Shown here piece by piece: positions 1 through 15,000 of a stretch of DNA of 64,000 bases (positions are counted from its first letter, which is position 1; the number at the start of each line of letters is the position of its first letter). A model generated the notes under the pieces. That model was not told where the DNA came from. It ran no database searches and worked only from the letters and a program-made list of their open reading frames with translations. The DNA comes from Eurosta solidaginis. Its lineage: Eukaryota; Arthropoda; Insecta; Diptera; Tephritidae. The translations under genes and the position numbers were made by a program. The stretch is from NCBI RefSeq assembly GCF_040869045.1, contig NC_090319.1, positions 347,552,302-347,616,301 on the forward strand, in the 5' to 3' direction.

Positions 1-75
1 ACATTGGTGTTTGGTACCAGGACAGGAACTAACAAATTATTCACTGAACGAATGGAGGCGTTTAACGTTGCCAAT
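1..75 (+). CDS. Gene A exon 1 (3' part)
   Basis: Aligns without gaps to the last 75 nt of gene B exon 1 (46137-46211). It encodes the start of the extracellular loop after TM1 (HWCLVPGQELTNYSLNEW), with a Cys and an NYS glycosylation sequon. The donor is GTAAGT at 76. The exon ends in phase 2. The start codon and TM1 lie off the left edge. Confidence 0.92.
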
Positions 76-3000
76 GTAAGTATTTATGTTAGTTTTTTAT
101 ATTCTCTTACTAAGTATTTACAATAGCGTGGTCCACGTAAAAATAATCTTTTTATACCTTTCATGAAAATGAAATGGTACATCAAGTTTGTCACGCCTCT
201 TAAAATAGTAAGTCCTTAAATGAGAAGACATAGGCCCGCCAATAAGTATCATAAAATGATCAGAATGACGAGATAAGTTGATTTAGCCATAAACGTCTGT
301 ATATCTGTCTGTTTGAAAGCAAACTAGTCCCTGAATTGTTGGTAGACCTTGATGAAATTCGGTGAGCTAGTATATTTTTTTGTATGATTATTATAACGGG
401 GTTTTATAACCTTTGGCCATGTTTACCCAAATATTAGCCCACTGCCCAAGCCATCAGCTGTGCATTCCTTCCTATTACATACTAGTTCTACCCTATGCGA
501 CAGATTTTGTTAACCATAAATTAAGTGACGTTTGGTGGTTATGAAATCTTGGCCTAAAATGTATTGCTACTGATTTGCGCACCATTCGTTAAAGCTCGTG
601 TATACTTTCAATAAAAAATCTATAGATTACCATATTATCTAACAGCACGTGACTGCCAGACTTTCGCTATTTTATAAAAGCCGAAATTTTGTCAGCATAT
701 GCATACATCCAACTGAATTAGGAATGTTGGGTCATAGTGGCTTTAGCAGATATCGTCCAAAAGATGTGCAAAAAATAGACCCTGCTATCGTCAGTGTATA
801 AAGATCGATTTTCATATGTTGCCTTCGCAACGATATAAACAGTCACTCCGGATTTTTAGACGCTTTCCATAGTGGCTTTGTTCAGCCAGACAGTTTTTGC
901 AACACAAAACTGTACTTTTTCATAGTACAAAATCTAAAATGTCAAGTCTCGTTGGCAAATTGCTTCAATGTTCCTTCAAGCCAGATTGATTTAAAGTCTC
1001 TGACTGGACAAAGCCTCTGTGGAAAGCGTCGAACAATCAGGATAGTGACTTTTCATATCGTTACGAAGACGAAAGTAGGATCTATTTTGATGCAGATTTT
1101 TTGCACGATATCTGCTAAAGCCAATATTACTCAAGCTTCATGCGCTAACGAAATTTCAGCTTTCATAAAATGACGAAGGTCTGGCAGTCACGGGATCTTG
1201 CTTTAACAGAACTTTTATGGGAAAACGAAAATATGGTTACTTTTTTTTGAATAAAAACTCTTTTTTTTTTTTATTTAATAATTTGGGAAAATGTAAACAA
1301 TGTCACATCAGGAAGGACAATGCGACAGCTGTTTCGATTGTAAATCTCTTCCTTTTCACCCGGAAGGAGATTCGAACCCGCACTCCTACGATGGTTGAAG
1401 TGTTACAAACGTATTCAGCCACGTCACGCCTAAGTTGTTTCCATATTTTTTATTTCCACAGCATATACTTCGTATATTATCATGTGTCAAAGTTATGCTT
1501 TTTGCTTGGTTGTATTTATAAAAAAACAAAGAATTACCAATGTTGTCTATTTGTTTGAATTAAGCAGGAACATTGCTTTTAAATGTATGAAAACATTTAT
1601 TTGAAGCATTTTTTTGGCGTTTAAAAAATATTTTTTTTTGCTCGTGGTCAATAAACCCGTAAAGTATGCTTCTAAAAATATGACTCCTTATATTAATTAA
1701 TAAATATATATATAGGCGGCCGCCGTAGCGCGATGGTCGCGTGCTCCGCCTATTACACCGAAAATCCTAGGTTCATGCACCGGGAAAAGCAACATTAATA
1801 TTTTAGAAACAAGCACTATGAGTATATTTCTGCCATGAAAAGTTTCGCAGTGAAAACTCATCTGCCTTGCAGATGTCGTTCGGAGTCGGCATAAAACTAA
1901 ACCGCCAATTTGTAGGAAAAATTAAAAAGCAGCACGACACAAATTGGAACAGAAGCTCGTCCTAAATTTTCTTTGTAAGTCATCATGTCTTAGATTTGTT
2001 GGTTTACTTATATTAATATTAACGTGGTCGATATTGCACTTTTCATTCCTTCATACAAACTGCACCGGTAAATTTGGTTTTACATTTTCTGATATGCCGA
2101 AGTATCATGCAGCGAAGCATACCACTTCCGAACGAGCGCAGAATATCACATCACGACACATGACCGTTAATTTTTTTAAATTTTTTTCCCCGAGGGTGTT
2201 GCCCATATCTTCCATATAAAAACAAATTTTGTTCATGCGGTGTATGGAAAAAAATGCGAACACCCTCTTGAAACTTGCATATTATTACACTCCAGTTAGA
2301 TGAGCTACAAAACTGCACACTCAGAAATGTTTTGAAAGTTTTTAATAAGTCTGGAAAACTGATGAAAATTTGATTTCAGCTTTGTCTAAGCTTTGAAATG
2401 TATATATGTACCTATATGGGGTATTCCGTCCCATTTCGACCAATTTTGAACCCGACCCTTTTAGAATTGGCTGAAAGTTTTTCTTCTTTTTCCAGCTTAC
2501 GAAAGACTTTTTTCAGAATTTTTTCATCCAACTCAAAAAAAGTTATGAATTAAAAAAAAAACAAATTTAAAAAAAAAAAGATACCAAACGGTCAATTTTT
2601 GAAAAAGTTATAGCATTTTGAAAACAAAAACGGTGTTTTTTTAAAAATTCATAACTTTTTTGAGTTGGATGAAAAAATTTGAAAAAATTCTGAAAAACGT
2701 CTTTCGTAAGCTAAAAAAAGAAGAAAAACTTTCAGCCAATTCTAAAGGGGTTGGGTTCAAAATTGGTCGAAATGGGATGGAATACCCCATATATAGTTTG
2801 TGTTATAGTTAGAACATATATTAAATTGGAATTATTAAAAACTAATAAATAAATATTATTTGTGAACAATACCGTTTTAAAGGGAGACCATATTATTTTT
2901 CACATAACGGTATATCAACATTTATAAGCTTAATGCCTAAGAAAAGCAAAGAAGACATTTAGATTTTCATGAACATCTTTTAGTTTGTGTAGTAATCTCG

Positions 3001-6000
3001 TATCTAAAATTTAGTAGGTATGTTTTATATGTATATTGAAAGCAGCTAATTGAATAGTTTTTCTTCTCTTAAAAATACGAATACTTTCATATGTGCAGAA
3101 TATATGCGTTGTAAATACATGCATTCTACCATTTTCGTTCCTTACATTTTATAATAATCAACAAACCGTTTTGATAAGTTTTATAAATAAATACATGGAT
3201 TTGATCTCAATAACTGTATTTGATTTGTATGCTTAGTAGGTACATATCGATGGTTGTTTGCACACAGATCCCAAGTGAGGAATTTCAAATTTCGCATACT
3301 ATCAAAACTTAGTATTAAACGTTTGAACCACTTGAACAGAACCGGGGTCCTCATGGACCGGCCAGTTCAACCTACCAACCTGAACAGAACCGGTTCAAGT
3401 CTTGCCTGAGTGGTTCGAACCACTGCACATGACCGTTTCGATATTCGAGGCGGTTCGCAGCCCTGGTTGTAATTCTTTCCCTTAGCATGGATTTATTTAT
3501 TATTTGGATTTATTTATTTCAATACATATAGTAGTATATACCCAAGCGCTATTTGTACAAGAGTCGTTACCAACTGTCTCGCTCATCTGCTTATTTGAGC
3601 AAGTTGAGACAGAACTACTGTGCCAACAGTTGACCTTTATTGAACCAACGTCCAAGCTGTTTGGATATGTTATGTTATTCTCTGTTACTCTATGGAAGTC
3701 CTTTTCGCACCTTATCAGTAGAAATAAATATTAAAGTTCAATTATTTTATTTTATTTATATTTGAACACACACACAATCACATAAATTTGTTCCCAAATT
3801 GCAGGCAAAAGGATAATCGTGGTTCTAGCACCTTCAGTAGCTGTTTGATGTACAATGCAAGTTTTACAGATGCCGATAATTTGCAACACTGGAACAAAAC
3901 TAAGCCAAACGTTACAGGTAAGTAAAAGCTGTTCTGTATGTTTTGAAATGTTGATACTACTTTGACCTTATCTTTATAAAATATTTTTGAATTAACTGTT
4001 TTTATCAGAGATTGAAAAGTTGTATTATTTTTTTATTAATTTAATTCATTTTTATGTTTTAGACTTTTTTATTTAGCTTAGGAAAATTCATATTTTTAGT
4101 GTTTTTTGAGCTTTTCCTTTCGCTCGCCAAATAAGAGTTATTTTTCAGTTTGTTTCTTTTAACTTGACAACTATACTGAAGTCTAACAACAGACCTAAAA
4201 ATAACACTAAGCGATTTCAAATGTATTATAAAAAAACGAAATCAATGACAAAGAAATACTGAATATGTATTTGTTTAAGTGCAGCCACTTGAAAAGCGTG
4301 GCAATAGACTAACGCGTTGGATCTCTCCTATCTTTGCGGTAGAACTCAAAGAGTCATTTTTAGAAACATTTGTTCGAATGTCATCGATGTTCCCTCCGGT
4401 GTGCCTCAGGGCAGCCATCTCGGTCCTATTCTGTTTTTGCTCTTTATAAACGATATTTCCACAACTATAAAATATTCTGTACTACAAGCGGATTTAAATT
4501 GTTTAGCTACTTGGTGTAATGCGAATTTTGTGCAGCTCAACATAGAAAAATGTAAATTCATGGAATCCGCGTTATCAAGTTCATGTGGATAGACTAGAAT
4601 CAATTCAAGAACAGTTTTTACTTTTCGCCTTGAGAAATCTTCAATGGGAGTCTCCGTATGATCTTCCTCCTTACATTAATCGGTTAAAACTAATAAATCT
4701 TCCTACCCTTGTAAATCGTAGAGAAATGCTAGGTGTGCTATTTATGGCTAGACTTTTAAATTGATCGATTTCAAACCCATTTCTTTTGAACGAAGTAAAC
4801 TTGAATGTTCCATGCCGAGCTTCAAGGAATTATAGACCTATAATTCTTAAACAATACAGAAGCAATTTCCAACTAATGAACCTTTTCTATGTTTGTGTGA
4901 AGATTATAACTCTTACTCGAGAATAACTGATGCGTCGGACTCGCTCTTTGCCATAAAAAAACGGTTCTGTCTTCTCTTAATAATTAAAAAATTATATTTA
5001 TACTTTTAATCTATTGTATTTGTGAATCTATATTTCTCAGCTGATGAGTTTCTCTGTAGCTGAGCAGTTTTAGATCTCGGCGCTTAAGAAGCCACTCAAA
5101 GACTCGGTAACAATAAAATTTATAAATTATAAATAAAACATAAATAAGAATTAGGATACAAAAAAAAAAAAATAATAATAATAAAAAAAAAAAAATTGTG
5201 TAAGAATTAAAAAAAAAATAACAGGATTACCCTGGTTTCATCGGGCCACTTGAGGGCAGTGCGCTGCCACAACGTCCGAGCATAAAAAAAAACAAAAATA
5301 TTATTATACTATACTCTCACTCCATTTATATGCTACTCTCACGTTATTGGGCTTAGCAGCCTTCTTGCCGTTTTTGAGTATCTGCGACTATATCCCACTG
5401 TCACTCCCGCACTTGTGGAGCGTTACTTGATATGAGTACTGTATCGATACTTTGCACCAGATATCGTGTCCCAAGGTGGTCATGCTCTTTCAACATTTGA
5501 AACATTGTACCTCTAACAAGTAACAGAGTTTATGTCAACAACTTCAAAATAGAATTACCTTGTTTTCTTGTATCATAGTCAAACAGATGATTTTCGGATG
5601 TTTTTTGTATGTGGGGAGTGAGCGAAGAAGTCAATGTCAGCAACAAAAGCACATCTTTGCTAGCTCAAACCAACAAACTGACAAAGCAGACATTGTTTTT
5701 AAGAGAGTTAATCTGGCGCCCCATCCCACTCTCAACCCCACTCTCACTAAGGCTTCCACCACAACTTCCACTCTCACTCCCATTCTCACCCCTACCCCCC
5801 TCTCCAAACTTTCACTCCCACTCCCAATTTCAGTCTTCACCTCAGAAGCTACTTCACTCCCGTTCACAGTTTTGCTTCCACTTTCCCTCTCACTTGGAGT
5901 GGGGTGGAGACACGATGGGTAGAAAGGTGAGTGAGTTAATAGGAGACGAGTAGTTGACATTATGCAAATATAGGCCAGCTAGCTTTTATGCTAAGATACA

Positions 6001-9000
6001 TATATTTATATAAAATTTCCACGAACAATTAAATATTAACGTTCATTGATTTTGCCTTCTATTCGCATACTTATTCACCTTTTATAATTATCTCTCTTTT
6101 TTTTTACAGAATGTCAGCATGGCTGGAGTTATGATTTGACTTGGTACGACTCAACCATAGCAAGCAAAGAAAATTGGGTTTGTTCCAAGGATTTGTATGT
6201 AACGAATGTGTTCGTGGTAGCTCGCATCGCAGAAGTTATCGGGTCATTTGTGCTGGGACAAATGGGTGATATGTAAGTAGCTAATACAGCACAAGCTGGT
6301 ATTAATTAAATTGTCCTTTTGACGAACAGTCTGCTGGTTTTCGATTCCAGTTGGATTGAGGCCAGCAACAAGTGTATAATTGAAAATGATTTTTTTTGCT
6401 GATACTTCTTCAGCTCAAATTCAGTTATATATAACTTAACTTTGCAATGTTTGCTATTTGACAATTAACATTTTTTTGTGTGCTTTTTTATTTTTTAACT
6501 GATTTGGTTTAGTTATGGACGTCGTATTGTTTACTATATCAGCGTGGTATTCTGTGTTCTGGGGCGCTCATTATCGACATTTGTAACCAAATTTTATTGG
6601 ACATTCATTTTCTTGACGGGATTAACAGGAGTTGCGGTGAACAGTTTGTTTCAGTCGCCACAAATTGTTGGAATGGAAATATCTAGAGAGTAAGTTTTGC
6701 AGTTTTATTTTGTATTAGAAAATATTTCTGTACATAAAAGTTCTTAAGTATTTTTATTGAAAATATTATTTAAATAAATAAACTTGTACGAGGAAACCAA
6801 TTTAGTTAAAGAAAAATACAAAAGCTTGTAAATTTTTATGGAATTGATATATCAGTAAGCTGAGTTAGAGGTTTATGGCCGGTTATTATAGCGCTAAAGT
6901 TTTTTATTTGTTCCTTCCCCGGATTTCGATGTTTCCGCATCTTCTTCAGGGAGTATTTTTATATATTTTTTGTAATTACATCGAAACACATTTTTAGTAC
7001 GTATAACCACACTGTTTTTACTGTCTACTCGACACACTATAAGAAAACTCCATGAAGAAAATACGTAATCACCGAAATGTTGAGCAGAGAAAACGAAAAT
7101 GAAAATTTTGCTTTACAATTTAAAAACAATTACTTTGCGGGATTTTCCTTCTAGGAGATTAAGACCGAGGTTCTATTCCAATCTGCGTCGTGTTACTTTT
7201 AGAATTTTCTTAACGGGACGAGACCAACATGTTTTATTCTGACTCGTTATTCTTATAAGATTCTAGTGGTTATTGTAAGATATTTGTAGAACCGTCAAAA
7301 ATAACGACCTCGTTTGACATTATTTATGTAAAGAGATTTTATTGTACAATAGTAACTTTTAACAAATTATTTCATTGTTTTTATCGCGTAATTCTCTACC
7401 GAAAGAAGTGATGCTGGTTGTTTTTGAATTAACAGTTATTCAGTAAAATTGATTGCACTGTCTTCCGTTCAACCGAGGGTTACGTCAAAGGACGAATTTT
7501 TGTGGTAATTTCAACAGAAGATAAACGGTCTCAAGAAAACAATATTCTCTAAAAAGTACAAATTCTCAGGTCCGGTTTTTCAGTTTTCGGTTAAGCTAAG
7601 CTTAAACAATGTTTGCTCGAACTGAAACCCCCACTTATTTAAAGGACTTTTTCAGTAACATTTTAAGGCCGCCTTTGGGTTAGCTTGTTTTGTACGGCGA
7701 CTTTGGATTTTTGTTATCTAGATAATTTATACATACGGTAACAGCTGAATTTTGTTTACCCAACAAACGTGTAATAAATATTTCTGGAGTTGATATAACA
7801 TCATTCTGTAAATTTTCTTAAACCTGATAGTCCTCAAGTTGGTACCCAACATCTTTTTCCAATCACTATCCAACCTTTGAGGAATTCTTTAAAATTTATA
7901 GCTCTCGAGTTTAACTCCAAAGTCATTCTCGAATTATTCTCTAACCTTTGAGAGATTTTGAGAAATATACAGTCCTCAACTGAACCACCAACACATTTCT
8001 CCGGTTCATATCCTACAGTCGATATCGAGTTGACGTGAAGTTGAAAAAAATCTTATCCAAGGCGGTACCACAAAGCCTACAGCTGTTTTTTTGTAATTTA
8101 TGCAAAACTGATTCAATAGGTAGTTGCGATGGATCATAATGAACAGAAATATCGGTTGAATTGACTTGTAATTCGGCTGATTTTACAATAAATATTTTTG
8201 TTTAGTATCTTAAAGCCATTCATAAGTACATTTTATTACAAATTATTTTATTTATTCAGACAAGATCGCAGCAAAATTGCAATTTATCAAAATTGTGGTT
8301 GGTCTATTGGAACATCGTTTATGCCGCTGCTTTTCTGGTGTTTACGTGACTGGGTTAGCTTTATGTGGGTGACGACTTTACCGACAGCAATAATCTTAAT
8401 TTTCTACAAGTAAGTACGCCATTAAATACTTTGTCTGAATGCTAATAGCAAACAAATTATAAAGTAACAAAAAGCAATGTTATGAGCATTTAGCTATAGG
8501 TTCCCTGCGAAAAATCGTGCGATTAAACCCTAAACCGATTGGTCTCCGATTGATCTCTTTTGTCCACATTTGCTCATAATTCACCCCTTTAGTTCCTTTC
8601 GGATACATTTGGGATTAGTCAGTTTGAAGTCAATATAGCCCGTCTTAAGAAATATTAAAAAAAGGCAGCGAAATAAGTAAAATAAAAAAGGTTACAGGTG
8701 ATTTAATCGAATTGTATAAGAAAAATGCATACCGAACCTAAATTACTAGGACTTAACGACTACGCCGCAGTTAGGGTTAAATTTTCGGAGAATATTTTTT
8801 ATTGCTTTTTGAAAAGCGGGCAAAGAACGTATATCAAATAGATTTGGTGGCTTGGCAAACCCTTCGATTGTGTTTCTGCCATGAAAGATGCGACTTGTCC
8901 CTACTGGAGTCGTTATTGAACCGAAAAGGGTATAGTTTTCATATGTTCCCATATGGGTACAAAGGGGATTGGTCCTATCGATTCTTTTCGGGTATAAATG

Positions 9001-12000
9001 GGTACAATTAACCCCTCCATAGGCCATGCTGAAACAAAGGGTATCAGTTCAACTCATACAAAGAGATCAAAGCATACATCTTTGTGACCCATCCCGGATT
9101 CACCCTAGACTAATCGCATTTTTAAACGGTTTTATTTAGCTTGACTTGACAGGCTGCACGGCCGTTATGAACGAATTTTGTAATTGAAATTTAAGTAACT
9201 TTCCGATAAGCTACAAGCTTGAAACTTGGTATATAGTTCAGAAGCCGATGACAATGCAATAATAAGAAAAAAATCGCCGCTAGGTGGCGGAAGGATCGAG
9301 ATAATCACAAAAATCGTATTTGTGGTCCGATTTGGCTCATATTTGGAACACATAATACATACATGAATAGAAAACGGCCTGTTAAAAAAACCGCTGCTAG
9401 GTGGCGCAAAGATCGAGATATTCAAAAAAGTCGTATTTTTACTATAGGTACTAGTAATCACACTCCTCATCAATCTAGGGCGTTGACCAGGCAATTAAAT
9501 AAAAGCGTTGGACGCGTAAAATTTCTATTGATAGTCATATATAAGACCAACTGAACCTTAATAAGATTAAGCTACGCCTCACATTTTTAGAAATTATTTT
9601 CTAGCTTTTTGTATTATTATAAGTATTGTTTTCAAAGTTCGGGTGTAACTGGACGATATATCCTAACTGAGGGTTATCGAACAGTTTCAGTTTTTTGACA
9701 CTAAGTGAAAAAAGGGGATGCTTTTTAATGATTTTGGCCGATTTTATTTAAAATATTCATAATTATAAAAAATAAGGATAAGTACTTTCTTCACAATATT
9801 TCAATTCTTCTTCCAGTAATTGCTATCTAGACGCAGTATAATAAATGGTCGAAAAAGGAGGAGTGAAACAGAAATTTCAAATATTTTAGTTTCTTAAATT
9901 TCTTGTTATAATAGTATTTTGAAAGTAAGTTGGTCTTTGATCCTTAAAAAATGTTTATAAAATGGGGGTGGTCCTTACCCAATGTGGGACAAATATGTGA
10001 CTTGATACGTCAATGGAGAAAATGCTTGATTGTTTTCGTTTTCATTTTCTTCTTATAAATACAATATAAGTAAAACAGCATACTTACAACTTTTTATAAG
10101 ATTTTGTCGGGCATCATTTTCGAAAATTAAAAAGGAAAGGTTTCGGCATTTTCAATGCCAATGTGCCACTCCTTAAGCTGGCGTAATCTGCCTAGGAGTT
10201 GCGTGCACATATGAAAGACCACTACAGATCCAATCAAACTCATTTAATTGTTTCTATTTCAAATGCTTTCGCTATACAATGGCGATATTTCATATACAAG
10301 TCGGCTTTTATCTCTCTTCCTTCCACCCATTTCAAACCATACTTACCTATGAGATTCAGTGTGTCTCAAATTTAAGGACCTGTATGTTTTTGTGCGCCAT
10401 TTCAATGCAAAGATTGCCGTATTTCTTGTTATTTTTGTTACTTTCCATGTTAATTCTCTGAATGCAACAATTTAACTGCCATCGTCTTCATTTATTGCAA
10501 TTGATTTCTCCATAGATATGCCGTTGAATCACCACGTTGGCTGATTAGCAAACATCGATATGGTGAAGCGATCACGCAATTGAAGAAAATTGCAAAAATA
10601 AATGGACGCCGATTGAACTTGACCGAAAAGGATCTGACTAGAATATACGCCGAGCGCACAGATGATGAACCGATATTCGGTATGGCTTCGCTCTTCAGTG
10701 GCTGGCATCTGACGCGTAATACTACTATTATGAGCTGCAGCTGGTAAGTGAAGGGGCGATTGCTTGGAATTTCAATTGTTTTAATATATTATTATTATTT
10801 ATTACACAGGTGCGTTGTTACAATTTCCTACTTTACACTCGTTCTACTTAGCACGCACATGGGAGGAAACCCGTTTTTGAATTTCGCTTTACAAAGTGTA
10901 ATAGAAATACCAGCGTATGTGATAGGCAGATATATATGTAAGTATGAGCGACAAAACTGTATATGTGTCCAGAAAAAGATGTCAAATGCTCAATAGATTA
11001 TTATGTACTATGGAATAGCAGATATATCATGCTCATTTAGGTACATTATTTTATGAGTTTTTTTTATCTTAAATAAAAATCGATATCACGGGCAGCCGCT
11101 GTGGTGTGGTGCTGACATGCCGCGCCTATCACACCTAAGGTGCTGGGTTCAAGACCCGAGCAAAGGAACAACAAAATGTTAGAAACACGTTTTTCAGAGA
11201 AGCTCGGCCTTAATCTTTTTGAAGGTAAATCGCGCCAAGCATCTTTTTGTTCCAAAGGCTTAAACAGTCTGACTAACAGTTGACTATTATGCGGGACTCC
11301 TGAAAGTAGTTTATAATTATTCATTTGCAAACAGCTTCTTATTAGCACGTTGGATGGTCATATAGGATTTTCATACCAATATACAAAATGTATTATCAGA
11401 ACAACTATAATTATTTTTACCGTGAAACCTGACACATGTTGTGGGTACATCCCACCGTTTAAAACATATTGGTGCTTAAATTTTTTTTGGAGTTTTTGTT
11501 TTCTGTGTATGTTCAAAACTGGAAATATTTTTATTTTATTTCTGGTACTAAAAAAGAATAGAACAATGCATATTAACAAAAGGGGTGTGTACTTGCATAC
11601 AAATATATGTGAAGTGAACAACCATTCGCGAATATGTATGTATATACATATAAAAATACCAATAAATAGAACTTTTGCTTAAGAATTTTAGCGAAAACTC
11701 CAAATTTTTTAACTAAAGAGTATTTTTCAAGAAATATATGCGTTCTTAACTAATAACAACATTAACACGCATATGTATATACAAATGCCAGGCTGATATG
11801 AAATAAAAAACAATACGTTCATACATCCATACATACCTATAAATACACTCCTGAAATTAAATAACGCATTCTGTAGCGGTTTTTTTCCGAATACGTACAT
11901 ATGTTTATTTTGATCAGCATATCCCTTTCATTCCCCCGCAAATCTTCCCCCTTTTCTTTTTACTCTTCTTGCCCTTTCTCTTATCTAACTCTTACTCTCA

Positions 12001-15000
12001 TTACTCTTAATCTTAACTTATCTTAATCCTACTCTTCTTGTAAAGCTCTTATTCCTCCGCCAAACCATTTCATTGTTCTCACTTTAACTCATACTTCTTC
12101 TTCTTTCCTTTACTTTTCCGACTTCCCACCAACTTCTTCTACTTTCTTTTCTCCATTTCCTTTTTTTATTTTCGCTTTTCTTTCGATTTCCTTTTGTCAA
12201 TGTAAAGATATTGTAACGAATTTACTGCAATTCCCCTTATTTGCAATCTTCTACTAACGTTCGAATCACTGAACTGTTGAATAAATAACTCCACTATTCA
12301 ATAATGCAAAATGGCCTTTATTAAAGTTCTTCACAATATGACGTACTTCACAATAGATAACCACTACTGCTCGCCAGGTGGCTTCTCAAATCAAAACTGA
12401 TTGTAGCGCATCTACTGTTGCTGCCTTTTATACTCTTTGATTTCCTCGTTGCATCTTCTAAGCGCTTCCAGAATTTACTTAGTTACTGCTATACAATTAT
12501 AGCTACATAAGCACGTATATAGCTTCTCATATGCGCGTGTATTTGTGAGCGACACTTCAACAATTACAATTCCATACTTTTGTGAGCATCTCAGATAAGA
12601 TATCTGCATGTGTTTGTGCGTTGCTTCTCCGCTGCGTGTACATACATATGTGTAGACATAATGATTGATTCGTTTATGTAGATACATAATGATTGATTTA
12701 TGGATGTGCATACAAGTCACTCTTAGCATCGGCTTAGAGATGACAGTACCCCTTAGTGTTGCTAATATTCGTAACACTGCCCTCCACCTAAGTCTGATCG
12801 TCCCGATCAGACAAATCTCTCGATCTAACCGCCGCTAGCATCTCCAATTGTACCACTCTTCTACTTCGTGGTTTCCCAAATGTTTGTATGCGGTAGATGG
12901 TATCACTGATCTTCTTCACAACTTTGTACGGGCATTTCCAATTGCACCGAAGTTTGGATGGAACACCTTTCCGCCGGTGAGGGTTGTATAACAGTACCAA
13001 ATCTCCCGCCAAGAAACCTTCCGAATTATTGTTCTCATCGTACCTGCGTTTCATCTTACTACTCATTATCCTGGATCGTTCCCCCGCACTCAGTTGTTTG
13101 GCCAATGAAGAACTACTTCGCAGAGCTAGATCTTGACGGATTGACTTTGTATCATCAGTATCGTCTTGACGTTTCACAACAGTAGTGCGCGCTGGCTTGA
13201 AACCACCCTTGCCTTCTTAATGGAAAATTCGTTCAGTCGTTTTAGTGTGTCGATTAGGGTTTGTCGATGCCAGTGATTTTCTCGCAGGTACCTTTGGTTT
13301 TGATTTATTTGGCCCATTCGATCCATTAATCTTTACCTTTGAATTTTGTGGTCTTGTCGAGCCTTCTTCACCAGTACTCGATTACTGCTGAACCCTTTTT
13401 CCAAACTGAAGTTAAGCGGTACATCCTGGTTCTCATAACGCATCACCCTTCTCTGCATATCGATCTTGATGTCATGGTCAACCAAGAAATCCACTCCCAA
13501 TATGACTTCATCAACAATCTCTGCCACAATGAAATTGTGTAGAACCATGACCTTCCCAATAAAGACTTCACATATCACTTCTCCCCGGACTTGGTTATAC
13601 TCGCCTGTGACCGTACGCAACCTTGCTCCAGGTAACGGTTTTATTCTCCTGTTAAGCAAGTCAAATCGGATTAAGGAATGAGATCCGCCCGTATCTACAG
13701 TCAGTACACGCTCCTTGCCATCGACATTCCCTTTGACGGTAAGACTGCTTGGTTTCCTTCCAATTTGCGACACAGATATCACAGGACATTCAACAGCTGG
13801 AGATAGCTCGCGATCTTTACATCTGGCACGCTTTTGCTCATCTCTTCCAGTTTTGCGTTTACGGCCACCCAAGTTGGAACTACCAGGACCAACATCGCAA
13901 TGACGTGCAATGTGAAAGCATTTGATAACTCTTTCACTCCGCTTTTGCGATCCTTTCAGCGCCTCCAATATTGCGTCTGCCCACTCTGGCCTTTCTACTT
14001 CCACACGCGACGCTGTTTCCTGATTCAGAGCATGTGATACCGTTTCATTAAATGTTGGCTTTGGGTTTGCGTATGTAGCTCGCTTAGTTTCCACGTCCCG
14101 TATGCCATTTATAAAACTCTGGATTTTTACCCTCTCGGTATATTCCACGGGTACGTAAGCATTTGCGAGATAAGCCAATCTTTCAACATCCGACGCAAAC
14201 TCCTGCAAATTCTCATTCGCTCTTTGGTGACGGTTTTGCAACTCAATTTGGTAGATCTTTTTCCTGTGTTCGCTTCCGTACCGTCGTTCTACAGCAGCCA
14301 TCAATGCTCATAACTGGTACGTTCGTACTCTGGGATGGTCTATAAGATCTCAGCAGCTGGTCCTTTTAAAGCCACGAACAGTGCAGCAACTTTATCTTCA
14401 GCATTCCAGTTGTTCGCTGCCAAAGTCTTCTCAAATTGGAGCTTAAATACCTCGAAAGGAACAGAGCTGTCAAAAGATGGAGTTTTTACCTTCGGGTTGC
14501 TCGCTGGAACAGCTGGGCGATTTAGTTGTAACTGTTATATAAGACCTTTCAACGCTTCTATTTCGGCATCAATTTTGTCTTCGAGTTGTAAAATTTTTGC
14601 ATCCTACTCTTCCAGGTTCGCAAAGAGCTGCGATGATACCTCTTTCGAAATTTTTGTCGACATTCCAGATATACGTGCCTCTTGCGGTTCCAGTTGAGAT
14701 GACATATATGTTTTCTGTTCTTCCAATTGAGATAACATTTGCGACGCCATTTCTGAAATGCGTGCCTCCTGTGACTCCAGCTGAGATGCCATTGTCGATG
14801 TTTGTACAGATATTGTGCTCGTCACTGTCTGCGGGGTTTCGTTTTTTTCTCCCATTTTTGTTGTTGTTTTGTCGCTATCATAATGAAAGACATACTCCTC
14901 AGCATTGATTCCTTCAAATACCATAGCTACACTTAGTCGTTTTTGTAGCTGAGATTTATCGCCAAAATAGCCAATCCATGGACTTCCAACTCCTCCTTCA

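Noticed and set aside
1360..1430. Possible tRNA gene (box B GGTTCGAATCTCC on the minus strand; similar at 57560-57610, 1740, 29870)
   Set aside because: No cloverleaf with matching acceptor stem; repeated in several copies with SINE tails, so tRNA-derived SINEs.
5560..5960. Three overlapping open frames of 107-120 codons
   Set aside because: Created by CT-rich repeats that avoid stop codons in several frames.
11350..11682. 110-codon frame with antisense partner in gene A intron 7
   Set aside because: AT-rich low-complexity translation, no family features, no splice context.
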